A stretch of 64,000 nucleotides of DNA from Saxidomus purpurata (Eukaryota; Mollusca; Bivalvia; Venerida; Veneridae), in assembly GCA_022818135.1 (NCBI GenBank), contig JAFMSR010000012.1:5092456-5156455 (forward strand). Direction: 5' to 3'. The notes under the pieces are model-generated. The model worked only from the letters and a program-made list of their open reading frames with translations, searched no databases and had not been told where the DNA came from. Positions 35,847 to 48,200 of this stretch are shown piece after piece (position 1 is the stretch's first letter; each line of letters opens with the position of its first letter). The translations under genes were made by a program, and so were the position numbers.

Positions 35847-36232
35847 CTATTTCAAATCATCAGCAATAAGTGTAGAAATCCTTTCACGCAATGGATTGTA
35901 CATCTTCGTGTTTCCATTTACACAACTTCCAGTATCACATTCAAATATCTGCCAGCTTCTTCCCTCACGTACAACAGAGCACATTATGACCGCTTGGCTT
36001 TTCAGCGCGTGATTAAATGTGGTACTGCACAAATTTGCATTTGGTGAGGATGCATCGTAGAACTGAAGTCGAGGATTCTTGAAGCTTTCAAGGGTTGGGG
36101 CTTTCCAGGAACTCAAAGTGAAGTAGAGATGTGTTACATGACTTGGAAGACTCTTCAACCTAACATGGATTTCCTGATGCCCGAAACGGCCATCTGGTGT
36201 CTTCTCGTTCTTCGCCGTGTGTTCAACTGCTC
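35847..36232 (-). CDS. vWA-TerD gene exon 7 (C-terminal half of TerD, residues 465-592, stop)
   Basis: Acceptor CATCACAACAG; two bases complete a Gly codon. H-Q-E-I-H-V-R-L-K-S-L-P corresponds to the DEqIdVdLakLP block of TerD. Y-F-T-L-S-S-W, F-K-N-P-R-L-Q-F-Y-D and S-V-V-R-E-G-R-S-W follow in the order expected for TerD. Stop TAG at 35,849-35,847. The G-D-D-E motif of bacterial TerD is not conserved. Confidence 0.87.
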
Positions 36233-39200
36233 CTGTTGTGATGAAAGAAAGGCATCGTTATTCAATAACATTTCAGATTAGGTCAACAATCAGAAAAGCA
36301 ATAAGTGCGACATTATAAAGCAATTGATGTCCTCTGTTGTATTTATCATAAAAAAAACTCTTGAAGTGCTCAAACGATGCCTCAGTCGTACAGTTTATGG
36401 AATACAATAATAGGTCAATACATTCATAGTCTTTTAATTAATATTAAACAACAAGACACTGGCAATTACGAGTACTGACAAAACAGATTTCTTATAGATC
36501 TGCAAAATACGCGTGTTATGTTAAACTGTATTACATTAGGTCTTGAAATTTCTTTCATGTTTACTTTGGAAATATAATTTTTTAGAAATCAAATGTTAAA
36601 AAGCAAATATTGTTGCTGGTTTGACCTCGTGTGGTTCAGATTATAAACTCCCGAATTATCCAACAAATAAGTAATGCTCAACCTTTTGCCAATATTCCTA
36701 TGTTGATAAATCATTGGAAGAAACGTAAGATAGTTTTCAAGATATTATATTATATAACAATTCTCCTGTAATTTAGAGTGAAAACATCCATTAAGTAATG
36801 TTACTACTTATTAAACCCGTCTGTACCTTTCAGATAATACTGATTCTGACTTGTCGAGTGATTCCAGTCTATTACTTGAACAAACTCAGTCTTCTGAAAA
36901 ACAAGGCATGATGCGTCAAGGAAGTCTGCGCAGTGTGGTGGAAATTCCCATGAAAGGTCGAATACCACATGGTCCAGATTTTCCGGAATGCAAAACAACG
37001 GAACTATTAAACTCAGAGAGTCGTTTGTTTGAATGTTGTAGTCGTTGAGTCGGAATGGCTGCCCTGGAGCTTTGTATGTCTGGGGAAAAAACAGAAATAC
37101 TAGTCAGTTATACATTTACATTTATCACTGAGTAGACAAATTTTTACCAAAATAAAGGTTTACAAATTATAAATATATTGTATCCTAAAAGTATGTATGT
37201 CTGATTTTCACAATGTAAAGATTTATATTTATTAAGGCTGAAATTTGAAATTTAAAAACATGCTTGGATGACAATCATACATTTTGTACGATTGCTGTAT
37301 GGCCCCTAGATGCACCTGGTGATAAAAGTATGCCGACCAAGGGGTCACTTTCCATACTCCAAGTGTCCGTGATTTTGACATGTCAAGCAAGGCTTTTAAA
37401 GAACATAATATAGACCAAAGAAATATTCTTATTCTTCAAGGAAGATTGACAGACTTGTATATCATGAACTACAAACCTTCAAATACTGCTCTTTGTAAAG
37501 GAGTTTCTGCTTGGATTCGTTAACTCCTAGCTCTTTCTGGATTTTCTGTTTCAAATCAGGAATGGTCATATTGCTATCGAAATCTACCCAGCAGGTATCT
37601 CCTGTTACTGAAGTCACCGTAATAACACTGCCTTTCGATGCCAACAAAGCCTTTCGATTCTCCTCGTACACCTTGCTGTAATCTAGAAACAACCTTTCGA
37701 GTGTCGCCTCACATATTTTCCATTGTAAAATAGACTGATCGTCGTCAACCTTTACAGTACATCCATCTTGAGGGCAGGACTTATTCTGTGTGACATACTT
37801 TACTACGCACTAAAAATACATTGACCAGCTATAAGTTTAAACCCAAAGAAATCAAATTGTGCATGCTCTGTTCATCAGACGAGAAATAATACATATTTTG
37901 TAATAGTCTTAACATTATCATAAAAAATATCAAATGGAATGTGTTGAACATCAGTAATCACTTGGAGAACACATGGACATAAACCTTATTTGGACTATTC
38001 AGACTGCAAACGTTTACCAAAAGCTTAATTCTAAACTGACCTTTTGCGTCGAATTAAACCATATTCTAATGAATAAATGCGAATCCATTACTTCAATGCA
38101 TAATGAATCATGTTCTACCAATGTTATTATGGAAGCATGTTATGGTTTAACAGTGGCATGAAACATTTAAATAAAATTTTGAATATGATACTCGATAGGA
38201 ATTATAATAATCTATCTGCGCCATTGTTTAAAGAACTGAAATGGCTACCGTTTCCATAAGACACAAATAGCATATGTGTATACTAGTTTACAAAAGGGCC
38301 TTTGTATATGACAGACATTTTAACAACATTTGCAAAAGACTATTAGCTAAGATCTTAAATACTTTCTATGATACGTTTGGAACAATACATATACCATTTG
38401 AATTACGACGTGTTGATAAATTAAAGACATAAACCTCCTAAGTAATAGCCCTTTCCAGTACATATAAATGACAGTTATAGTAATATGAACAGTAATAGAA
38501 AGTGGTAAAGAAATCAATTTAATCAAAGCACAAAGCTACATTGTTGCACAGGTCATCAAAAGTTATGGCCTTCAGGTTTCCACAACTACCACACTTTCCT
38601 ACTTTAGTCACTATACGAGACTACTGTTACACGCTATAGATTTTAATTCAATCAAAGAGACAATCACAAAATGGAAGCAATTAAAATATAAAAGTTATAA
38701 ACTTGGAATTTTTAGATTAAATGCTTAACATAAATATGCACATGCAAATGGTTTGTTTCAATATGTATATGTATATTCTAAAATAAATGCTACATTAAGT
38801 AAGGTATTCTTAGCGAAATGTTTAAAATGTGCACTTTTACATATGTATTTTAAGTAAAATTATGTATAGCTTTGTTAAATACATAAAAATGAAACCTGTA
38901 GACGTCCGACTTAAGTCTAACTTTAATTTGCCTACCCGAAGACATACTCCTGGATGATGCTCACATCTTTCAGAAATTGGTTGGGTTGGAAACTCGTTTG
39001 GTGGTTTCCTTTTATTACATCGTGAACAGCTAAGACCTGTAGTTTAGAGGAAAATCAATAAACGTTGTTCGCATGTTAAAATGATAATAGTCTTACACAT
39101 TTTACAGAAATTCATAGATTTCATAGTTTGACGTGCACAATAGTTATATATATATACGTGAAAAATTTAAAAACATGTGCCGGAAAAAAGTTAAATATAT

Positions 39201-42200
39201 TAAAAGATAAAAACACAGTCCATGAGATAATTAAATTATTATTTGCCAACCGGTTTCGCTTTCATGCTCATCAGGGCAAATATGGCGTCAAAATATGTGT
39301 AATTGCTTAGAAACGTACACAACGTACGTCAATATTGATGACGTCAGTTATATTTTTAGCCTAAAAATAGGACTTCAATTAACGCTATTCAATTTTGGTT
39401 CAAAAATGTTTATAAAATATTGCTCTCTAGATAACGTAGCTGAAACGTTATTGGTATGAAATTTATAAAATGGATAAATATAAAACTTTGGGTCTCTTTT
39501 TGGCGCATGTATCTAAATGTTCACTTAAAGGCAATTGTCTCGTTGACGGGTCTCTTATCTGTTGTGCGTGAACTGTTCTTCTGTTTCTAAGTTTGTCTCC
39601 TGTTTGACCTATATAAAATTCATTACATCCATCGCAAACTAAAACATATAATACATTTTCCACGGTACAATCCATATTTTCCTTTGCATGAAATATTTTA
39701 TTTTTCAGTTTTAAAGACGATCCTTCTATTAAATAATTGCAAAGCCCACATCTCGGTTCCTTACATTTTTTACGGTAGGACTTGTTTGATTTTGTTTGAA
39801 TTCTGAATTTATTAGAAAGTGTTTTAAATTGGGTAGTTGTCTTTTGCATTTAATGACTTTAGTATTGTTTATCATTTTTTCCATTTTCTGATCATGTCTT
39901 AATATTTCCATGTTGGTTTTGATTATTCCAAACAATTCTCTGTTTTTTGGATTGCACGTAGAAATGTATGGTAAAATTTTGTCTTGTGACTTTTCTTTAA
40001 CTTGAAGTAAGATTGTTCTAGGAATTTGTAATGCTTTCCTTATACCTGTTTTTATTACCTCTTTCGGGAATTTTCTTTTAAGTAGGGTAGTGGCAAGTTC
40101 CTTTAGTCTAGTTTGTAATATGTTTTTGTCTGATACAATTGTACAGATTCTCCTTGCAAGTGAAAACGGAATATTAACTTTTGTATGTTTTGGATGACAT
40201 GATTTAAAATTTAGATATTGTTTTGAATCAGTGCTTTTATAATATATGTCGGTGGTTATTGACTCTCCGTTCTTTATCACCATTACATCTAAAAACGGAA
40301 GTTTATATGTACTCTGTTGAATTTTGAATTTTATATCTTTATGAAGTGAGTTCAGCAATGTTTCAAAATGTAATAAATCTACGAGAGATTTTTGCCAAAA
40401 TATAAAGCAGTCATCCAAGAATCTTTTCCAGTTATCTTGAATATACTTTGAAAAATCTTCACCTTTCTGTTTTTGAATTTCAGCGTATAATTTCTCTTCT
40501 AGATAATCAAGAACAAGGGTGGCATAAGTTGGAGCAACCCTTGTCCCCATTGCGGTACCTTTTACCTGATTGTAATATTGATTATCAAATGAAAAATTAT
40601 TCTTTTGTAAAATTATTTGTAGGCCTTCAAGTATAAAGCGTTTATCAAATCGATTTGTAATCAAATCTGGGTATTTGTTTAACCAAAATGAGATGGCTTC
40701 TAAACCTAATTCATGAGGAATATTTGTGTACAAACTTATCAGATCAAATGAAATTAAAAGTGTATTTTCTGGTACTTTCTCTGGTAAGAATTTTAAAAAA
40801 TCAATATCATCTCTTAAATAACTTTGAACTTTCCCCAGAAAAGGTTTTAATAAAATATCAAGAAAAGAACTTAAATGACTCGTTTCGCACTGAGGTTCAG
40901 CAACTATCGGTCGAAATATCAAATCTTCAGGATTGAGTATTTCAATATATTCAGAGTTCTTTATACTGCACATTTCCTGAATAAACGCTTTATACTTGAA
41001 GGCCTACAAATAATTTTACAAAAGAATAATTTTTCATTTGATAATCAATATTACAATCAGGTAAAAGGTACCGCAATGGGGACAAGGGTTGCTCCAACTT
41101 ATGCCACCCTTGTTCTTGGTTATCTAGAAGAGAAATTATACGCTGAAATTCAAAAACAGAAAGGTGAAGATTTTTCAAAGTATATTCAAGATAACTGGAA
41201 AAGATTCTTGGATGACTGCTTTATATTTTGGCAAAAATCTCTCGTAGATTTATTACATTTTGAAACATTGCTGAACTCACTTCATAAAGATATAAAATTC
41301 AAAATTCAACAGAGTACATATAAACTTCCGTTTTTAGATGTAATGGTGATAAAGAACGGAGAGTCAATAACCACCGACATATATTATAAAAGCACTGATT
41401 CAAAACAATATCTAAATTTTAAATCATGTCATCCAAAACATACAAAAGTTAATATTCCGTTTTCACTTGCAAGGAGAATCTGTACAATTGTATCAGACAA
41501 AAACATATTACAAACTAGACTAAAGGAACTTGCCACTACCCTACTTAAAAGAAAATTCCCGAAAGAGGTAATAAAAACAGGTATAAGGAAAGCATTACAA
41601 ATTCCTAGAACAATCTTACTTCAAGTTAAAGAAAAGTCACAAGACAAAATTTTACCATACATTTCTACGTGCAATCCAAAAAACAGAGAATTGTTTGGAA
41701 TAATCAAAACCAACATGGAAATATTAAGACATGATCAGAAAGTGGAAAAATTGATAAACAATACTAAAGTCATTAAATGCAAAAGACAACTACCCAACTT
41801 AAAACACTTTCTAATAAATTCAGAATTCAAACAAAATCAAACAAGTCCTACCGTAAAAAATGTAAGGAACCGAGATGTGGGCTTTGCAATTATTTAATAG
41901 AAGGATCGTCTTTAAAACTGAAAAATAAAATATTTCATGCAAAGGAAAATATGGATTGTACCGTGGAAAATGTATTATATGTTTTAGTTTGCGATGGATG
42001 TAATGAATTTTATATAGGTCAAACAGGAGACAAACTTAGAAACAGAAGAACAGTTCACGCACAACAGATAAGAGACCCGTCAACGAGACAATTGCCTTTA
42101 AGTGAACATTTAGATACATGCGCCAAAAGAGACCCAAAGTTTTATATTTATCCATTTTATAAATTTCATACCAATAACGTTTCAGCTACGTTATCTAGAG

Positions 42201-45200
42201 AGCAATATTTTATAAACATTTTTGAACCAAAATTGAATAGCGTTAATTGACGTCCTATTTTTAGACTAAAAAATATAACTGACGTCATCAATATTGACGT
42301 ACGTTGTGTACGTTTCTAAGCAATTACACATATTTTGACGCCATATTTGCCCTGATGAGCATGAAAGCGAAACCGGTTGGCAAATAATAATTTAATTATC
42401 TCATGGACTGTGTTTTTATCTTTTAATATATTTAAAACCCTTTAAATGCCGGAAAAGGCAATATATATACTGAATTAAATAAAAATGACTTGATATATAT
42501 GTGAACAATACAAAAACTGTGCCGGAAAAAGTTAATTAAAGTAAAAGATAAAAACACAGTCCACGAGTTAATTAAATCATTATTTGCCAACCGGTTGCTA
42601 AGTGATTTATACTGTATGCTATATTTGCCCTGATTATAAGTGAAACCGGTTGGCAAATACAAATAGAAAACTCATATAGTGTCATTATTTTCATTTTATT
42701 TATAATTTACTTATTACTGCATATCGTTTAACATTTTTCATATATATAATATATATATGGAAAATGTAAAACGATGTGCCGGAATAAGTAAATTATAAAT
42801 AAAATGAAAAAAAAACTGACATTATATGAGTTTTCTATTTGTATTTGCATATATATATGAAAAAATACACTAATACTCAATAATTTAGCGATAGTCATGG
42901 CAACAGGTAAGGGAACTTTAAATGCGTATAGCTTAATTAAGCAACATTTATGAAACCATACAAATCAAAACAAAATTTATTCTATTGCATATTTGAATTT
43001 CTGCACGTAGTGCTGACATGCACATATGTTTGACGTTGCATCTATGGGCGAGGAATGGGAGAGGAACCTACCAAAATATTGTCACAATACAAGAACGGAA
43101 AAGACGCCAAGATTGACACAAAAAAAAACGTAATGGTTAGGACGGATCACGGACCGCACCATTTTTATAACCCGATAGATTTTAATAAATCTGATATGCG
43201 TCTGAGATTCATTTCTTAAAACTATGGAAAAAAACGAGCAGAAGCGTTGATGAGCATATAAATCATAACGAAGAAAACGTGCTGTTGTTGAAGTTTGCCT
43301 TATATATTCCACATATTCTTAAAACTAGAAAAGGAGTTAGGTTTATATAATGAAATGCTGCCCAAATCAACAGATTGGCCTTCTCATTGAACATGAATAA
43401 TATTAAACAACCCCGTTTACATACACATATCATTTTCTTTGTCTTCCGTGTCACTGTCCAATTCATCATCTTCAACTGGAGACGAAGACCGGGTAGCTGC
43501 CGACGTGCTTGATGGATTTGAGACAAGAGACTGAAACAAAAGAGTTACAGTCTGCTTTGCCTGGTTATATGCACGTTCACATAAACTCATTTATTTCAGA
43601 AACATAACTACTCGGAAAGAAACGCTTCAAAGTTTTGTCGGCATTGGTGTGTAATCACAAAAACACTGCTATTACTAACTGCAACCAACGGTGTTTTATT
43701 TATCATATAATAGAATGCACTCACGCTTTCGAGTCCAGCTTCTCTAAAACAAATCTTCATCAGTACTTCTTTTACTTCTTTAATGTTGTTTAGTTTCATG
43801 TAATAGCCAAACGTTTGTGCGGCTATGTGTTGATAAAAATATTCAGAGGTAGACCTTGATCTGCAATGGACTGCGTATATCTTAATTCCCTGAAACATGT
43901 ATCAAATGCATTAATTATGCGCCGCGGAACAACCAAATGCGCAATTTTCAGACTGTTACAAGTCGATCATACTTATTTACAGACCACAACAATAATTGCA
44001 TATTAAAGTGATATTACCGTTCAAAGTAACCATCATTATTTTAAATAGAACATTAATCAGTGATTTTTACTCCTAGAATAATGGTTATTGCTACAGCTAT
44101 AACCAAAAAATACGGATTTGTATAACAGTGTGGAATTCTGTAAAAAAGAAATTGACTATCCTAGTCAAAAATTTAAAAATACACCCTTTCGGTTATGTAT
44201 ATCTTAGTTTGTATCTGACAATAAGACAAATGACTTGGTTAAACTCACTTCTTAGATGATTGTAAAGCATCCACTGTGTTTTCAGCATCATTCTTGACCA
44301 TAACTCAATACGGCCATTTTTAAGGGTAATATAACTTTAAATAAAGTGATCATGACTCAAAATATTGTGCGCTTACAAAGTGAATTATTTTGTAAAAAAA
44401 GCTTGAGACAGCGACATATATCTCAAATAAATGTTTACGGTCCTATAGAAATGCAAAAAACCTGAAAGAATAAACAGCATTATCAATGTCACGTTTAGAC
44501 TTGAATGTGGATGTTTCTTCAAGATCAACTTGTAGTGTGTGATTTCCATTGTTATTCAATTAAAAGTCTTAAATTCAAATGTTTGCCTGTACTCCGAAAA
44601 ATATCGGTCAATTCTGTGTTGTAATAACATAAGTTCGAGTCACTCTCGGAGATACAAAATTAAACTACATAGATATAAATGACGAAGAGTTTAAGGCTGA
44701 AAAAGAGTAATTTACATCGGTAACTAAATCTTTCAACGGAAACAGATTTATTTAACATAAAAATGAAATGATAATAGACACTGCGGATGAACGGCCACCG
44801 GATATTGGGGCGAAAGTGAGCACAGATAATTAGTTTTCGCGAGGAACGTGTTACAATTGGTGTAAGTTAAAATCCGATATTTAATCTAATACACACTATC
44901 TAGTGTTTCTTTGTGTGTTTTTGGATACTTCGATGGCTATCTTAGTCCAGTGTGTACCCGAGCTGTAAATAATGTCGGTTAATATGTTAAAATATCAAAA
45001 AGAAGATCGCCTGCTCACTTGAAAAGTTCAACCGTTGGTAATGTTTACCGTTTTATTTTGCAAATGTGCTTAGATTTGAATAACCTGAATCGAATTATAT
45101 TAATATTTGCACAAGTACCAGACATAAGTGTTCAAGATTTTATCAACAAACGTGTTTTTGGGGCCAAAATATTGATACATATGTAACTAAAGTTAGTGTA

Positions 45201-48200
45201 CTGGGTATTGTTTATTTTGTTTTCTGGTGTACCGGAGTATTGATACTAACGTGTACTGAGTATTGGGCATTAAAAGTGAGTAATAGAAATATTCTGCTGC
45301 CTTTAAAAAGCGTTCTATTAGCTCACCAGAGCACGAAGTACCCAAGGTTTGTAATTGTGATCGCCTGGTGTCCGTCGTATGTATGTCTGTCTATCGTCTG
45401 CGTGTCGTCTATGCACATTTAACTTTTTGTATGCAAAAGAGACTGCATTTTGCACTGGATCTTCAGGACACTTGATCAATTCTGATCATTCGACTGCCTT
45501 CATGTATTCTATGTCGGTTCGAATATGGGTTATATTGTTTCAAAAACTATGTCACGGGGTCAAATCATAGACAAAACATTTTGTATGCAACAAAGGTTCC
45601 ATTTTTCATTCGACCATGAACTCAGTCAGTATGGTTGCTTGGGTGAAAATTAGGTCGAGTAAGAATATGAATCATGTTGGGATCAAAATTAGGACACTGG
45701 ATCAAATCATAGAAAACCCTTGTGTATACAATAGATGTTGCATTTTTCATTGAATCTTCATGACCGTTAGTCGAAATCACTTGATGAATTCTAGTTTGAG
45801 TGTGCATATGGATCATCTTTGGTCCAAATAAAATCCCAGAAAAACTTTGTGTATGCAACATTCTATGTTAATTGGTGTATTTATTTGAATTAATTTTAAA
45901 ATGTTTTGATCAAATCAATTCAAGTTACAGTATGATATGTTGCATATCCAAAATCAATTCTATTTCTACAAAATAATTTGAATTTACACATCCCGGAAAA
46001 CTTAATATTCACATCACGGGCATGTGTTTAAACGTGCTTATATTCACGTTGAATGCCCTTGTATATATCGAACAAAGCGTGTGATGTCTGAGGGAAGGAT
46101 GATCCATTTCAGCTTTGACAATATCAACACGGGATAATGATATTTTGTACAAACCGAACAATCTGACGTAATTGTTTAGATAAAAGTAGGGATTAACGGA
46201 TCATTTTTCAAAGAATTGTGTGATTCATCATTTTAAAACTGTTTGAGAATGGATTATTATCACCTGATGTAAAGGTAAATCTTCAACACAAAAACTGATA
46301 TTCTTTTAATAATTTTGTTACTAAATGTATTTATTGTACCAATTTTAAGTAGTATATTGAATCTATTTATTTCATTTTAGTATTTGGTTTTCGCGAGATT
46401 AAAGTAATGGACAATAGGTCGTGAATCATGAATCAAAGAAATAAACCAGGACCATGATTTTCGCGAAATAAAGATCACGCGAAAATAAACAGATAACCTT
46501 ATAAAATCTTGATAAAGTTAGAATATGGGTTATCTGGGGTAAAAAACTAGGTCATAGGGTCAAATATGTATCTACATTTCGATAAAAATGAATGTTGTAG
46601 CGATACTTTAGGAGAATTCGTAAAAAATGTTGTTTTATTGCGTTACTCGCACGCACGCAAGCACGCACGCACGTACGCACGCACACAATGCAGATGTGGC
46701 AGAAACTTCCGCTATTTTTATTACCTAGAACAAAACACTGCATTTTATCTTACAACTTATACGTATTTAGACAAATGTTTACTAGTTCTAGCGAGCATTT
46801 AAAGTCACTTCATGTCCGAGTAATTAAATTGCTGGTGCGGTACTGTATAATGATTTGGTGAAATTAAAAAAAATGTAATTGTTACATGCGTGTCTAATAC
46901 TCAAAACGCCGGACAAAACAGTTTATTATACACTTTTATGGTTTGAAATATTAACGTTTAATAAAACTTGTGCAAAACAAGACACTTTATGAATCAATAC
47001 CTTCAACTGATAACAAATATATACATTTCTCTTTTCAAAAATTATTTTTTTACTCATTTCTTGATGCAATACTCAGTACAGTAATTCTCTCACTCCGTCA
47101 ATACTCAGTACACGTTTAACCAATACCCAGTACAGTAATTGAAATGTTTCGAGAACCGTATCTTTGCTATACTCTCGTCTAAAATGATGAAATTTTGAAC
47201 ATTATTATCTTGTCTTTACGCAAATGATATGCCCTTGTCAGATTATTAATATGTTAACTTAATGATTTAACAAATAAAACGGCATAATTTGCAAACGGTC
47301 GAGATTTTTCGAGTGAGCAGGCTATCTGTTTTGGACATTTTCAACATACAACATATTTATATTGCACATCGAGAATATTTTCGGATTGGACAGTCATTAT
47401 CGTATATGAAAAAACTCATATAAACACAATATCATATGCATCAGAGTGAAAATCGGGTTTTAACTTACCCCGGTTGTAACACGTTCCTCGCGAAAACTAA
47501 TTATCTGTGCTCACTTTCGCCCCAATATCCGGTGGTCGTTCATCCGCAGTGATAGAACTTTTGAAAAGAATGACAAACTAATAAAAAGATGCGAAACAAA
47601 GACGAAAACATATACAGAAGTAGCATACCTTTCTACAATAAAACAACCTTTCTGAATATTGTAATAAGTTTTAATACGAATAAATCGTGTTAATGCAATA
47701 CAGTTTTGCTAAGTACAAAGCTTCAACCCCCATTTCAACAACCCTTCTTGTCAACAGTGATGCATATTTGTTGCGAGAATTTGCTTAAACATCTTTAAAA
47801 CATCCAAGTTATAAAAGGTTTCATAAAAAATAAATAAGTTGCACATACTCTGTCTCTTAGACGAATTGTCTCCTCCTTCCAGTCGAGATGTCGATAATTT
47901 TGATCCTCGTCTTTTTCATGAGGAGTTGCATCTCCAATCATGACTAAAGATTTCTGAGTGTTTGTGTTCCAGCTTAGTTTTTCTTGAACCTCTCGCATCA
48001 CCAATTCGTAGCATTCTGGGAAGTCTCCGCCACCTGTTGCTTTCACATTTTTAACAAAGTCGCAGAGCACAGTCGGGCTGCTAGAGAAGTTGAGGTGCTT
48101 CGTTACATATGTACGTCCAGCGTCACAATAATCACCGTGAGCGAATATTGCTATCTGCAGATTTGGTATTTTACGGTTTAGTTCCTGGACCATATCTCGC

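Larger units (their letters stand above)
39191..40978 (-). mobile_element. Penelope-like retroelement, left copy
   Basis: 5'-truncated element read right to left: RT core, linker zinc motif, GIY-YIG endonuclease, 3' end with hammerhead motif. It forms the left arm of an inverted repeat with the copy at 40,983-42,435 (39,191-40,643 pairs with 40,983-42,435). It reaches about 335 bp further 5' than its partner and so keeps RT motif A. It lies in intron 3 of the vWA-TerD gene, in the gene's own orientation. Confidence 0.9.
40983..42435 (+). mobile_element. Penelope-like retroelement, right copy
   Basis: Inverted partner of the left copy, 5'-truncated at about 40,983, inside the RT and downstream of motif A. 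The two are joined head to head. The arms differ by only a handful of substitutions and a 1-bp indel over 1.45 kb. Confidence 0.9.
44779..47551. mobile_element. 2,773-bp terminal-inverted-repeat element with 5-bp duplication
   Basis: The ends CACTGCGGATGAACGGCCAC and the complement of CACTGCGGATGAACGACCAC are flanked by ATAGA on both sides (44,774-44,778 and 47,552-47,556). The first 100 bp of the arms are nearly identical and similarity continues, imperfectly, to about 430 bp (GCCTGCTCACT phrases). GTACTGGGTATTG-type repeats lie further in on both sides (about 45,195 and 47,065-47,135). No transposase frame. A CAC-start with 5-bp duplication recalls Transib/RAG-like elements, but CMC/Chapaev or hAT are alternatives. 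Confidence 0.75.

Noticed and set aside
37328..37525. Plus-strand open frame with an I-L-I-L-Q-G-R-L phrase, resembling a ubiquitin-like strand
   Set aside because: It is antisense to the end of exon 5 and to the intron next to it. The minus-strand exon has proper splice sites, so the plus frame is a shadow.
40875..40982. A genuine N terminus for the right Penelope-like RT
   Set aside because: This part of the frame is antisense to the left copy. The homologous RT begins only at about 40,983.
40448..41178. Two identical 62-residue proteins on opposite strands
   Set aside because: Antisense frames of the two Penelope-like RT arms. Their identity only reflects the inverted repeat.
45980..46500. 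CRISPR-like or direct-repeat array
   Set aside because: Only dispersed similarity in AT-rich DNA. No regular spacer-repeat pattern exists anywhere in the window, and the organism is a eukaryote.
46552..46802. Proteins with C-V-R-A or Y-A-R repeats
   Set aside because: By-products of the CGCA microsatellite in both strands.
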